Shown: positions 41,530 to 53,399, counted from the stretch's first letter. The stretch is 64,000 nucleotides of DNA from Haliclona indistincta (GCA_964017065.1 OZ024788.1:11434792-11498791), one strand, 5' to 3'. Made by a program: numbers and translations. Notes: generated by a model not told the origin, from the letters alone.

Positions 41530-44245
41530 GGCGCCACAAATGACCTTGCTGCGTTCTTAGCTGACCTCTGTAGCTCAATTCTTGTGCAAACCACGAAACT
41601 AATTAAATATTCGCGGCCTTGTGACTGACAGACTGAACACTTTACGCAAAAACGCATGCATACGTTTGCTCACCACGAGCCATTCAGTTCACAAATCCAT
41701 TTTGGTGGGCGTGGCTTGTCCGCGGCGCCACAAATGACCTTGCTGCGTTCTTAGCTGACCTCTGTAGCTCAATTCTTGTGCAAACCACGAAACTAATTAA
41801 ATATTCGCGGCCTTGTGACTGACAGACTGAACACTTTACGCAAAAACGCATGCATACGTTTGCTCACCACGAGCCATTCAGTTCACAAATCCATTTTGGT
41901 GGGCGTGGCTTGTCCGCGGCGCCACAAATGACCTTGCTGCGTTCTTAGCTGACCTCTGTAGCTCAATTCTTGTGCAAACCACGAAACTAATTAAATATTC
42001 GCGGCCTTGTGACTGACAGACTGAACACTTTACGCAAAAACGCATGCATACGTTTGCTCACCACGAGCCATTCAGTTCACAAATCCATTTTGGTGGGCGT
42101 GGCTTGTCCGCGGCGCCACAAATGACCTTGCTGCGTTCTTAGCTGACCTCTGTAGCTCAATTCTTGTGCAAACCACGAAACTAATTAAATATTCGCGGCC
42201 TTGTGACTGACAGACTGAACACTTTACGCAAAAACGCATGCATACGTTTGCTCACCACGAGCCATTCAGTTCACAAATCCATTTTGGTGGGCGTGGCTTG
42301 TCCGCGGCGCCACAAATGACCTTGCTGCGTTCTTAGCTGACCTCTGTAGCTCAATTCTTGTGCAAACCACGAAACTAATTAAATATTCGCGGCCTTGTGA
42401 CTGACAGACTGAACACTTCACGCAAAAACGCATGCATACGTTTGCTCACCACGAGCCATTCAGTTCACAAATCCATTTTGGTGGGCGTGGCTTGTCCGCG
42501 GCGCCACAAATGACCTTGCTGCGTTCTTAGCTGACCTCTGTAGCTCAATTCTTGTGCAAACCACGAAACTAATTAAATATTCGCGGCCTTGTGACTGACA
42601 GACTGAACACTTTACGCAAAAACGCATGCATACGTTTGCTCACCACGAGCCATTCAGTTCACAAATCCATTTTGGTGGGCGTGGCTTGTCCGCGGCGCCA
42701 CAAATGACCTTGCTGCGTTCTTAGCTGACCTCTGTAGCTCAATTCTTGTGCAAACCACGAAACTAATTAAATATTCGCGGCCTTGTGACTGACAGACTGA
42801 ACACTTTACGCAAAAACGCATGCATACGTTTGCTCACCACGAGCCATTCAGTTCACAAATCCATTTTGGTGGGCGTGGCTTGTCCGCGGCGCCACAAATG
42901 ACCTTGCTGCGTTCTTAGCTGACCTCTGTAGCTCAATTCTTGTGCAAACCACGAAACTAATTAAATATTCGCGGCCTTGTGACTGACAGACTGAACACTT
43001 TACGCAAAAACGCATGCATACGTTTGCTCACCACGAGCCATTCAGTTCACAAATCCATTTTGGTGGGCGTGGCTTGTCCGCGGCGCCACAAATGACCTTG
43101 CTGCGTTCTTAGCTGACCTCTGTAGCTCAATTCTTGTGCAAACCACGAAACTAATTAAATATTCGCGGCCTTGTGACTGACAGACTGAACACTTTACGCA
43201 AAAACGCATGCATACGTTTGCTCACCACGAGCCATTCAGTTCACAAATCCATTTTGGTGGGCGTGGCTTGTCCGCGGCGCCACAAATGACCTTGCTGCGT
43301 TCTTAGCTGACCTCTGTAGCTCAATTCTTGTGCAAACCACGAAACTAATTAAATATTCGCGGCCTTGTGACTGACAGACTGAACACTTTACGCAAAAACG
43401 CATGCATACGTTTGCTCACCACGAGCCATTCAGTTCACAAATCCATTTTGGTGGGCGTGGCTTGTCCGCGGCGCCACAAATGACCTTGCTGCGTTCTTAG
43501 CTGACCTCTGTAGCTCAATTCTTGTGCAAACCACGAAACTAATTAAATATTCGCGGCCTTGTGACTGACAGACTGAACACTTCACGCAAAAACGCATGCA
43601 TACGTTTGCTCACCACGAGCCATTCAGTTCACAAATCCATTTTGGTGGGCGTGGCTTGTCCGCGGCGCCACAAATGACCTTGCTGCGTTCTTAGCTGACC
43701 TCTGTAGCTCAATTCTTGTGCAAACCACGAAACTAATTAAATATTCGCGGCCTTGTGACTGACAGACTGAACACTTTACGCAAAAACGCATGCATACGTT
43801 TGCTCACCACGAGCCATTCAGTTCACAAATCCATTTTGGTGGGCGTGGCTTGTCCGCGGCGCCACAAATGACCTTGCTGCGTTCTTAGCTGACCTCTGTA
43901 GCTCAATTCTTGTGCAAACCACGAAACTAATTAAATATTCGCGGCCTTGTGACTGACAGACTGAACACTTTACGCAAAAACGCATGCATACGTTTGCTCA
44001 CCACGAGCCATTCAGTTCACAAATCCATTTTGGTGGGCGTGGCTTGTCCGCGGCGCCACAAATGACCTTGCTGCGTTCTTAGCTGACCTCTGTAGCTCAA
44101 TTCTTGTGCAAACCACGAAACTAATTAAATATTCGCGGCCTTGTGACTGACAGACTGAACACTTTACGCAAAAACGCATGCATACGTTTGCTCACCACGA
44201 GCCATTCAGTTCACAAATCCATTTTGGTGGGCGTGGCTTGTCCGC
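41530..44245 (+). repeat. Satellite: 14 copies of a 194-bp unit
   Basis: The unit begins GGCGCCACAAATGACCTTGC and ends GGCGTGGCTTGTCCGC. The length, 2716 bp, is exactly 14 x 194. Copies are almost identical; one visible variant is C for T in AACACTT(T/C)ACGCAAA, present in copies 5 (42419) and 11 (43583). Each unit has an AT-rich core (AACTAATTAAATATTCGCGG). No open frame runs through it. Confidence 0.95.
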
Positions 44246-44399
44246 TCATTGAATAAAATTTTTACTCTTTCTACAGTGTTTGCTCCGCCCACAAGCAGAT
44301 TTGTGAGTTTCTTTGATGATAACTGTCTTTGACCACGCTTTGTTTGCCCGAAGAAACTGAAATTTTCGTCATTCTGATGTTCGACGTGTAGTCCCTTAA

Positions 44400-44816
44400 G
44401 GTCCAAGAATGGGAAATTGCATTGCCAATACATTCATCTTTACTTTAGAACTTGCGCAGAGTCTGTAGAAATACGCACATCGACAAACGCGACTGTTCTC
44501 TGCTAGAGAGCTGTTTTCTGACCGCCATCTTGCTAGTTTAATGGATTTTTGTGATGTCATCCATAATAAATATTATCATGCAATGAGTCATAACTAATAC
44601 AAAATACATTGAATCAGTTTAATAGTTATGACTCATCACTGGCTAATAACCAACGTGTGACATCACAAAAATCCATTAACTAGCATGATGGCGGTCAGAA
44701 AACAGCTCTCTAGCAGAGAATAGTCGCGTTTGTCGATGTGCGTATTTCTAAAGACTCTTCGCAAGTTCTAAAGTAAAGATGAATGTATTGGCAATGCAAT
44801 TTCCCATTCTTGGACC
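44400..44816. mobile_element. TTAA-flanked palindromic MITE nested in the long-TIR element
   Basis: GGTCCAAGAATGGGAAATTG at 44400 is mirrored by its reverse complement ending at 44816. The arms are about 160 bp with only a few differences, separated by a 98-bp loop. TTAA lies on both sides (44396-44399 and 44817-44820), as for piggyBac- or Kolobok-mobilised elements. The opposite TIR (GGAGTTAAGGGACT near 41293) shows the uninterrupted site. Confidence 0.85.
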
Positions 44817-45211
44817 TTAACTCCCAGAGAATCGGATTTACCGTGCCTAAGCTTTTGGTCGGTCGAGGACGCTATTATTTGCTCCCTGACGCCGAACTAA
44901 TGAAAGTTAAGCAAAACACTCAGCCCACAGGTAGGCGCCCTGGGTGAGGGGTTTAATGCAGCGTTAAGAAATTTTAACTACCAGTAACTCAAAAGTTCTT
45001 TGCCTAACCTTGTCCTTCCAGTGGGTCCGATATCCCGCCATGTTGCGCCACGCCCATGTCACGTGAGTTGAAGCCATATGAATCAGGGTGTTCAGTAAGG
45101 ATAGAGGATCAATATGATACATGCAACATGCCAGTAGGATCATTAGTTACTGAGATATGAAGCAAAATGTGCAAAACCTATTTTTCTACTCTCTTCGTGT
45201 GGAACACTGTA

Positions 45212-46026
45212 GTTTTCAGGCAAAAAATTAAAAAGGTGCATATAGCGAGAATCGAACCCTGAACGTTTGCATCACAAACCACCGTACTAAGACCGTGACC
45301 CTGATCCACAGCAACCTGCTGACCAATCATAGGCACAAACAAGGCTTTATAGTGATTGCAGCGGCGAGTTTTTCAGCGCCGCAGGTCACGTGAATTTCGA
45401 CCTTTGACACCGGTTGAATGGGGTTGGTAGAAGATTACTGTTTTTCAAGAAAGTCCCCTAATATTATGGGTCCTTTTTATGTAAAAAGTCTCCTAATACT
45501 ATGGGTCTTTTTTATGTACTCTAGTCCCTTAATATTATGGGCTTTTTATGTACAGAGCCTCTCTTATATGGAGTTATATGCTCCGCCAGTCCATTTTATT
45601 TCTTTTATAATAATTTATTATACTACTATTATATTATACTATTATAATATTATTACTACTATTACAGGTAGTAGAACTTCAGATTGTGGATATACGTACT
45701 TCAACAAGGCGAAGGCAGTACCATAGAGCTTTTTGTGTATTGTGCTTGAAAGTGCGATTATGAGCTGCTTACCTCGTGGTTTTCCTAATTAGAGGGTGTT
45801 TATTTAAAAAAACTCTACGTTACGGTCTTTATCTTTATCTAGATAGTCATATATCCAAGTTTGGGTCTATTCTGAAGACCGCATTACTGTCAATCACTCT
45901 TGTGCATAACGTGCTTGTACAAACAGTGAATATCATTTGTGGTCTTGTAACAATGTCCAACTTGTACATTCCTGAATAAGTTAATGGTTGCTATAGGGCC
46001 TGCACCCTTAACAAGATTATTTCAAA
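45212..46026. other. Spacer with short tandem repeat, no gene recognised
   Basis: Between 45457 and 45555 three copies of about 30 bp (CTAATATTATGGGTCTTTTT...ATGTAC) are followed by AT-rich low-complexity sequence (45600-45665). A tRNA-like B-box near 45250 is discussed under rejected items. The promoter of the gene at 46027 must be here, but no TATA box is certain. Confidence 0.5.
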
Positions 46027-47751
46027 ATGGACTGCGAGTTCCTTAGCGAGCCACCACCAGACTATCTCTGCCCTATTTGTACGCATCCACTCTCAGATCC
46101 TTACCTGACAGACTGTGGTCACCATTTCTGCTACACCTGTCGTGGACGCCTTCTCGCGAGCGGCAAAACAGAATGTCCCGAGTGTCGCGAACAAGACGCC
46201 CTCTCTGACGCGCGCTTGAACAAGCACCTGCAGCGACAAGTGAACAGTCTCAAGGTACGCTGCCAGCACCACGAGGTAGGCTGCCAGTGGGTAGGAGAGC
46301 TGAGGTACTTACAGAAACATCTTGACCCCGCTGTAAAAACTAGTTGTCTTTTCATCCTTCTCTCCTGTCCCTTTGGTTGCGGTAAGAATGTTAGTAGCTC
46401 TGCAATGAAGGATCACATACTGAGTGACTGCCGCAAGCGATCTTATGTGTGTGAGTATTGTGGCTACTGCAACAAATTCGATATCGTCACTGAGCAGCAT
46501 TACCCAGTGTGTGAACAGTTCCCCGTGGAATGCCCCAATGCTTGTTCCGTAGAGAACCCGAAACGACTAGAGCTTGCAATTCATCTTAAGGAGCAGTGTC
46601 CCCTCCAAGTGATCCAGTGTCCCTTCACCAGTGCAGGGTGCACTGTCCAGCTGCCCAGGAGAGAGATGGAGGAACATGAGGATAATGCGATGCGTCTCCA
46701 TCTTCGCATGATGATGAGAGTAGTACAGCTGAAACCAAGTCAAGACCTTCCTGCTAGTGCTGTTGTACCTGCAACGACTAAGCATTGTGAGCAGCTGGAA
46801 TATCTTATCAACTTGCCATCAGTTGAATTCACTATCTATGACTTTATGAAGAAGAAGGAATGTGATGCTGAGTGGCTAAGTCCTCCCTTCTACTCTCACC
46901 CACTAGGATACAAGTTTTCTCTAGTGGCATACCCGAATGGAATACATGGTGGCGAGAGCACACATATGTCCGTTTATGTAATTCTTTTGGAGGGAGAAAA
47001 TGATGATACTCTACACTGGCCTGTGGAGGCGAGCTTTATGATTGATCTTCTTGATTGGAACAAGGACAAGCAAGGCTTTATGAAGATGATTGAATTCAAT
47101 AGTGCTCTAGTGACCAGGAAGGGAATCAAGCAATCACTAATTTCCTCACAGTTCATTCCTCACTCGTCTCTCTCCTACAACAGTACCACTAACACTGAAT
47201 ACCTTCAGAATGACTGTGTGCGACTGAGAGTGAGCAAGGTGATACTCTACTCTACTGCTCTCCTCAACAAGACACCATCCTGGCAGAATCCCCACAATGG
47301 CTACCATTCGCTGTACGAATTCACATTGACTGAATTCACCAAACGCAAGCAGTTGAATAATTGGCATTTCAGTTCTCCTTTCTACACTCATGATCATGGC
47401 TACAAAGTTTTTCTTAGAATAAACTTTAATTATTGTAGCACTGACAAGGGTTCATATATTTCAGTGTTCATTGCTCTGATGGCAGGAGAATACGATGACC
47501 TGCTGGAATGGCCTTTTGTTGGCAAGTTCAATATTGAGCTTCTTAACTGGAGAGGGAATAAAGGCCATCACTTGGTAACAATGCCAATTGCTGCTAAAGA
47601 TGGACTACTTCGAATTACCAAAGGAGACGTTAGTGAATCACTTGGACTCAATGAATTTATTTCACACTCATCTTTAGCCTATAATCGCATTACGAAAACA
47701 GAATACTTGCGGGAGGACTGTTTGAGATTTCGAGTTAATGTAGCTCACTAA
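46027..47751 (+). CDS. TRAF-like RING / zf-TRAF / double-MATH protein, 574 aa
   Basis: Intronless, ATG 46027. RING C3HC4 at C15, C18, C30, H32, C35, C38, C50 and C53, five residues nearer the N-terminus than in the 3615 gene. The zf-TRAF block runs about 75-230 with CPFGCGKNV and CPFTSAGCTVQLP. MATH1 at about 264-400 (PSVEFTIYDF ... HSSLSYNSTTNTEYLQNDC) and MATH2 at about 429-572 (YEFTLTEF ... TEYLREDCLRFRV). The finger block and the MATH1/MATH2 hinge are nearly identical to other family members in DNA, whereas the middle of each MATH domain differs strongly. No lesion seen; presumed functional signalling adaptor or E3 ligase. Confidence 0.88.
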   Translation: MDCEFLSEPPPDYLCPICTHPLSDPYLTDCGHHFCYTCRGRLLASGKTECPECREQDALSDARLNKHLQRQVNSLKVRCQHHEVGCQWVGELRYLQKHLDPAVKTSCLFILLSCPFGCGKNVSSSAMKDHILSDCRKRSYVCEYCGYCNKFDIVTEQHYPVCEQFPVECPNACSVENPKRLELAIHLKEQCPLQVIQCPFTSAGCTVQLPRREMEEHEDNAMRLHLRMMMRVVQLKPSQDLPASAVVPATTKHCEQLEYLINLPSVEFTIYDFMKKKECDAEWLSPPFYSHPLGYKFSLVAYPNGIHGGESTHMSVYVILLEGENDDTLHWPVEASFMIDLLDWNKDKQGFMKMIEFNSALVTRKGIKQSLISSQFIPHSSLSYNSTTNTEYLQNDCVRLRVSKVILYSTALLNKTPSWQNPHNGYHSLYEFTLTEFTKRKQLNNWHFSSPFYTHDHGYKVFLRINFNYCSTDKGSYISVFIALMAGEYDDLLEWPFVGKFNIELLNWRGNKGHHLVTMPIAAKDGLLRITKGDVSESLGLNEFISHSSLAYNRITKTEYLREDCLRFRVNVAH

Positions 47752-49235
47752 TACTTTGGTTAGTTTAGTATTGATTCTTTCAACTTGTATGCTTGTTTGA
47801 GGAAGTGAATTTCATTATTATTAAAGTTCTCAGAGCTATAGTGGTGAGGGCGTCTGTGTATGTGTGTCAAAACTTGCGATCATGTTCAGTATCTTTACAA
47901 TTAATGTATACACTCGGCTGTATTGTGCATTATGCACATTTCTGTGTTTTTATTATTAAGGCCGGAAAATAAATTTGCTTACCAACTGAAATGGCTTGTC
48001 ATTGATGTCCAACTTTTCAACTGGTGAATCTTGTTTTCAGTTTATCCTTCACTTAGCAATTCTGTCGAGAATACAGAATATTCTAAAACGTTTAGCGATT
48101 CAAAATAAGCTCATCTAGGGGCGTACCTACAAGGGTGCTTTCAGTGCTCAAGCACCCCCTTAGCAAGCTATTTGCTATGAAAACAGTTGCTATGTTGCTA
48201 ATAATATTCATAAAATCTGAGCTGGACTCATCAGTGCTGTCAAAAACCACATGCAATCTCTTGTCAGTGTAGGCTAAGTGCTCTTTGTCTTGAATACACA
48301 ATGATATTTTGTGTATAACAAACAATTTCAGAGTGACTGTGTGAGCACCTTCCATATTCGAATCCTAGATATGCCACTGCTCATCAATTAATGTAATGAT
48401 GTTTGAGTTGTAGCAAGAGTTCTCTAAGAGTGTGCATATAACATGTAGGATGGAATTGGGCGTTTTCTGTCACAAGTTTATTATACAGCAGACAGGATTT
48501 GTAGAGCTCAGTAGAGACTGCACCGCTAATGTTATTCACTGTGCCGTCCAACAGGGCATATTGCATATTGCACACTCATATAGGTTATGAACTCTTGGTT
48601 GTAGCAAACATGCCTGTTACTCATCATTTTTATCATACCATTGCTGCCCCATTAGTTATCAAACCTCACTGTTTGTACTACCATGGTCTGTAGTATATTA
48701 TTGCATTTCAAAATACGTAATCACTTGTTGCTTGATTGAGTGAATACTGTACACAACAAACCACTGAGTTACTGCTCTATAGCAGACACTAATAAAAATT
48801 TGTAAAACTTTGTATGTAGCTGAAGTCTCTGTTATCAACAACACAGGCTTCTCTATGGGTCTTCTTACAGTAGAAAGGATTGAGAAGAATGTTTATAGTA
48901 CGGTTGAAGTCTAGAGAGTATACAAAAAGATTTGTGCTCACACAAGTTGCAAGAGAGGAAGAAAGTATGTTCTACAAAAGGTGGAGCCAAACATGATCCT
49001 GTAGCACAATGCATGTGCAGGCTGTTTTGAATATTAGAGAAAACAAGAGAACTGAGAATTTACCACCAAAGGTGCGAAGATCAAACTGATAAATTTTAAA
49101 TCAGTCTTTTATATTCTAGGCGGCAACACTAGTCAAACTTAGTCACGTCAAGTTATTGCTCATGCAACTTGACCGCTTACTGGGTAGGGTTTCGCTCAGG
49201 CTCTTAATTTAAGCCACTCCTCTTACAAGAAATGA
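47752..49235. other. Intergenic region with a small TRAF scrap
   Basis: At about 47961-48026, ACCAACTGAAATGGC and CAACTTTTCAACTGG resemble the second MATH domain, reduced to 65 bp. The rest has only short unrecognised frames; 48092-48355 on the minus strand is open for 87 codons without a known motif. Confidence 0.5.
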
Positions 49236-50918
49236 ATGGATTCTCTGGCAAAGCATCTCGAGTTCCTTAGCGAGCCGCCACAAGACTATCTCTGTCCCAT
49301 TTGTACCGATCCGCTCTCAGAGCCTTACCTGACAGACTGTGGTCACCATTTATGCTGCACGTGTCGCGGGCGTCTTCTTACGAGAGGCAAAACAGAATGT
49401 CCCGAGTGTCGCGAACAAGACGCCCTCACTGATGCACGTTTGAACAAGCACCTGCAGCGACAAGTGAACAGTCTCAAGGTACGCTGCCAGCACCACGAGG
49501 TAGGCTGCCAGTGGGTCGGAGAGCTGAGGTACCTACAGGAACACCTTGATCCTGTTGCAAGCAAGTGTAGCTTCATTCTTTTCGCCTGTCCCCTCGGCTG
49601 CGGGGAGCGCCTTCGTGGCTCTGCAATGAAGAACCATATGCTGAGTGACTGCAGCAAGCGACCATATGATTGTGATTTTTGTGGCTACTACAGCAAGTTC
49701 GATATCGTCACTGAGCAGCATTACCCAGTGTGTGAACAGTTCCCCGTGGAATGCCCAAATGCATGTTCTAGAGTGACCATGAAACGACGAGAGCTTGCAC
49801 GCCATCTTGAGGAGCAGTGTCCCCTCCAAGTGATCCAGTGTCCCTTCACCAGTGCAGGGTGCACTGTCCAGCTGCCCAGGAGAGAGATGGAGGAACACGA
49901 GAAGATGGCTGTACATCAGCATCTTCGTATGATGATGAGTCTCTTGCTGTTGATAGAAACCCATCAGCCCTCTGCTGTGTTACAGAATGACAGCCATGCG
50001 GAATATCTCTATAGCTTGCCACCAGTTGAGTTCTTGATTCCAGACTTCCTTCAGAAGAGTTCACACGATGCTAAATGGGTGAGTCCTCCTTTCTACTCAC
50101 ACCCACAGGGATATAAGCTTTGTCTGGTGGTTTACCCTAATGGTGTTTGGCGTGGAAGAGATACCCATGTGTCGATTTTTGTCAATATTTTGAATGGAGA
50201 GCATGATAACCACTTGGTCTGGCCTCTTGATGTGGATATTGTTGTTGAGCTATGCAATTGGAAAGATCCAAAGGGACATCTTGAACGAACATTGTCTTTT
50301 TTCCAAATGAGCAAGGATGAAGCGAGAATTTCATCATTTTTTGTTAAGTTTGTACAGCAGTCTTCTCTTTCCGACTACCTCATGGATGGGTGTGTACGAC
50401 TTACAGTGAAAAATGCGATACTCTACTCTACTGCTCTCCTCAACAAGACACCATCCTGGCAGAATCCTCACCAGTCATTACACGAGTTCACGCTGACTCA
50501 ATTTTCCAAGAGGAATCAGTATAATGGTTTGTATCTTAGCTCTCCTTTCTATACCTCTCGACAAGGGTACAAGTTGTGTTGTAAAGTGTGCACGAATGGT
50601 TTTGGTCGTAGTAAGGATACGCACATTTCGATTCTACTTACTCTAATGGCTGGAGAATATGATGATCAACTGAAATGGCCTTATGTTGGCAAGATAGATG
50701 TTGAACTTCTCAACTGGAGAGAGAATAAGGGGCATCACAAGATTACTCTGTCAATTGATGGGAGTAATGGAGTTGCTCGAGTTAAGGATGGAGATTTTGG
50801 TGAATCGTGGGGAGCTTTGCAGTTTATTTCTCTGTCACATCTCAAGAACAATGCCTATTTGCTGGACGACTGTTTGCGATTTAGATTAAGATTGAATGCA
50901 AACACACATTTTAGTTAA
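49236..50918 (+). CDS. TRAF-like RING / zf-TRAF / double-MATH protein, 560 aa
   Basis: Intronless; ATG 49236 (another ATG at 49232 is out of frame). RING at C20, C23, C35, H37, C40, C43, C55 and C58. zf-TRAF block about 80-232. MATH1 about 262-391 ends in a divergent KFVQQSSLSDYLMDGCVRLTV in place of the usual HSSLSYN...NDCVRLRV. MATH2 about 415-555 lacks the NGY seen in its relatives before SLHEF and has a shortened final loop (SLSHLKNNAYLLDDCLRFRL). The relic at 40005-40395 is its closest relative in the window. Coding sequence appears intact. Confidence 0.88.
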   Translation: MDSLAKHLEFLSEPPQDYLCPICTDPLSEPYLTDCGHHLCCTCRGRLLTRGKTECPECREQDALTDARLNKHLQRQVNSLKVRCQHHEVGCQWVGELRYLQEHLDPVASKCSFILFACPLGCGERLRGSAMKNHMLSDCSKRPYDCDFCGYYSKFDIVTEQHYPVCEQFPVECPNACSRVTMKRRELARHLEEQCPLQVIQCPFTSAGCTVQLPRREMEEHEKMAVHQHLRMMMSLLLLIETHQPSAVLQNDSHAEYLYSLPPVEFLIPDFLQKSSHDAKWVSPPFYSHPQGYKLCLVVYPNGVWRGRDTHVSIFVNILNGEHDNHLVWPLDVDIVVELCNWKDPKGHLERTLSFFQMSKDEARISSFFVKFVQQSSLSDYLMDGCVRLTVKNAILYSTALLNKTPSWQNPHQSLHEFTLTQFSKRNQYNGLYLSSPFYTSRQGYKLCCKVCTNGFGRSKDTHISILLTLMAGEYDDQLKWPYVGKIDVELLNWRENKGHHKITLSIDGSNGVARVKDGDFGESWGALQFISLSHLKNNAYLLDDCLRFRLRLNANTHFS

Positions 50919-51004
50919 GTGTTTACAGTGAGTGACTGCGTTACTTGTATTTTTTAGCGATTTTTAAAATAATTATACTGTTAATGGGTGTTGTGTGCCT
51001 TAAA

Positions 51005-51088
51005 AGAACAGATTTCACAAAACCCTCGGCATATCATGCACGTTGTAGTGTTAGGTCCAGGTTTGTATTAGTGCCAACCTGCTAGCTA
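51005..51088 (-). repeat. Inverted fragment of repeat block Q
   Basis: The reverse complement matches block Q around 15220-15310 (GTAGCTAGCAGGTTGGC ... GCCGAGGGTTTTGTGAAATC). It shows the family is dispersed outside the triplicated units. Confidence 0.65.
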
Positions 51089-51499
51089 CAGCACTTTGCA
51101 GTTATGTAGGTTGTCAGACAGGGTCAGCAGTACATGTGGTCTTGATAGAGTTTACACAATGTACCACAAACTGACACTGGGGCACAAGCCAATACAAGTA
51201 CATCTCATGTGCAGTGATCATGTGCTAGTGAGTTGCAGTGATCATGTGCTGTCAAAAATGACTATCACAACAAATTGATTTGTCCTTAACTCAAGGGCTG
51301 TCCGTAATAAGTCATCCAGACTTCCTGACTATTGATTATTATTTAAATTTTTACAGCTAATTGCAGCAAACTTGACTCTCAGTTTTGACAAACAGAGAGT
51401 CAAGTTTGCTCTCTGTTTTGACAAACAGAGAGTGAAGGGTGGTGTTGACCACAAATATGAGTACTTGCAGTATAGTCTATCAAAACTAAGAGTGCGAAT

Positions 51500-51805
51500 G
51501 TGCACAATAGTAAATCATATCAGCTCTGGTTTGAGCAAAATACGATGAACTTAGAATTTGCCTGGACTAGCTACTCGAGCAGTTGCGTATGTGGAGAAAG
51601 GTCCTCACCGGGGTTTGAAAACAGTTTTTTCTCAGTAAACTGGACTCGCCATTCTAGTTCCCAAGATGGCTACAACCTCGTTTATCAGGAGCGGGGTGAT
51701 GGACAAGGCCACGTCCTGATTCAGAAGTACCAAGGTGGAATAAACATTGGGTACAAAGGAACAGGAGATTATACCCAATGGCTTGTTCAAGAGTATTATT
51801 ACTGA
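51500..51805 (+). other. Open frame of about 100 codons, unrecognised
   Basis: The frame contains WTSYSSSCVCGERSS and RGDGQGHVLIQKYQGGINIG. It matches no family I recognise and has no clear start context. It could be a terminal exon, part of a decayed gene or chance. Confidence 0.2.
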
Positions 51806-53316
51806 ATGATTCAAGCTATAGCTGTGCAGTGTGTGATATTTTGATGTATGCCTAAGTTTGGTAGCTCTGTGAACTATGTGAACCTTGTGTTTATCGTTTA
51901 TAGTTCATATTACTTTGAACTGTGACCCCTTTTTGTGTCTCTTGATAATTTTCTTATCATTGTTCATCCACACATATCACATTGTGTGACTGTCGTTCCC
52001 ATGCAGTCATCGCATGTCTACAATTCAGTAGAGCATGCATACTATGCGTAATCTGGACAGATACCGGCCGGTGATCTTGACTGTGAAGTCAAAACCGGCC
52101 CTAGCATTAGGCTCAATCTGTAATACGGAGAGCGTACTAGTCATCATCATCATCATGTACTAGTCATCATGGTTACTGCTATTTTCTTAAAGTGAAGGCT
52201 AGATAATAAAATTATGCTACAGTGTGTCTCACTCTGAGTGCAGGTATGTATACTCAGAGTGAGACAGTAACAGCCTTTTGTTGGCAAGTTTTAAATCGAG
52301 CTGCTTAACTGGGTTCAGAAATCAGGACGACTCACTGCAAGTCAGAAGGAACTTACGTACAATTAGTGCCAGTGGTGAACTGGACGATACTCCAAGTTAA
52401 TATCTCTGACAAGCTTTTATGTGACTAAAAGGAGACAAGCAGTACTCGTGGGATGATTGCTAAGTTAATAAGTGCACCGAATATTAGGGGTACTGGACTT
52501 GCTCAGCTGCTCATTAACCTATACTGTATAATTATAAATTTGAATAAAGTTAATACTCCATCCAAAACCAGAGCAATTTTTGATCAGTGTGGGACAAAAA
52601 CAGGAGCTGGATCCGTGGCTGGATCATCTTTTTGTCACACTGAAAAAGGATAGTAACTTAGAGTCACAATTCTGTCGCTAAGTGCTGCTGTAAGATTTAA
52701 ATATCAAAGCCTTGCATGATTGGGCATGATGAAATTATTCTACTTGTCCTCTTTGATTTTGAGTTGGTGTTTGTAGTAACTTTGACCTTTGCTTTTTTTA
52801 GCTTCATATTTGATGTGTACAGTGAGTTTAGAGGACATTATTGTGGGTATGTCAGCCACTTCACTACACAAATTTTCTATTCACTGCATGTGTCTATAGG
52901 CTTAATAACAATTTCTGCAATCTAGTGATTATTCATTGAAAGATCTTCATGAGATGTTTGATGTGAATTAGTTTTTTTGGTGTGAACAGAGGCAGCTACT
53001 TCCTCTCTTACTACAGATTTGAGCTTTTCGGAATTTGGCTCCAATCTATTTGTTGGAAAACCTGTTCAGTATCAGTCATCATTATCTATACTAGTATCAC
53101 TTAGAGACAGTTAAAATGCAGTATAAATGTATAATAGTAGAGATATGTGCGATAACTCATTTTCACACATGACTCGGTAGTCGCCGCATCTTAATTCGAG
53201 GGCATCCCTATACATATCATTGCCGATCGGCAAAGATAATATGTATTGTACAATTATAATAATCAGTAGTTCGGTGCATTGCAAGTCAGCAATGCACGTA
53301 CCAGTCTGATCGCATA
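51806..53316. other. Intergenic region with hairpins and a TRAF scrap
   Basis: A perfect 15-bp hairpin (TGTCTCACTCTGAGT at 52225-52239 with its complement at 52252-52266) is followed at 52272-52313 by a short scrap of MATH2 (CCTTTTGTTGGCAAGTTTTA ... CTGCTTAACTGG). A CATCAT microsatellite lies near 52142. No gene recognised. Confidence 0.5.
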
Positions 53317-53399
53317 TAGCCTCGTACCCAGGCTCTCTGGCGGAGATTTAATTTATGTGTGGATTTCAACACCCACGCATAATTAAATCTCCAAGGCTA
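53317..53399. mobile_element. 83-bp miniature element with TAGCCT/AGGCTA ends
   Basis: It starts TAGCCTCGTACCCAGGCTC and ends CCAAGGCTA. The interior is a near palindrome (GGAGATTTAATTTATG... with ...GCATAATTAAATCTCC). The start resembles the TIR of the 27094 transposon (TAGCCTCGTGACCAGGCTC). Flanks GATCGCATA and GACCGCTAG are only partly alike. Confidence 0.4.

Larger units (their letters stand above)
40898..45209. mobile_element. Long-TIR non-autonomous element (4.3 kb), TA target duplication
   Basis: About 415 bp at the left (40898-41312, starting CAGTGTTCCACACG) are inverted at the right (45209 back to 44821, continuing at 44395-44376). The ends are flanked by TA (40896-40897 and 45210-45211), as in Tc1/mariner elements. 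The right arm is interrupted by a TTAA-flanked palindrome. No transposase is seen; the interior is a spacer with a G-rich run (about 41475-41515) and a 14-copy satellite. Confidence 0.8.

Noticed and set aside
41530..44245. Array of regular repeats considered as CRISPR or as a tandem gene
   Set aside because: Units are contiguous without spacers, far too long for CRISPR, and the host is eukaryotic; no frame is open across units.
45240..45305. tRNA-like sequence on the minus strand (B-box GGTTCGATTCTC, possible anticodon arm)
   Set aside because: The acceptor arm does not pair and the 5' end is missing; at best a decayed tRNA-derived repeat.
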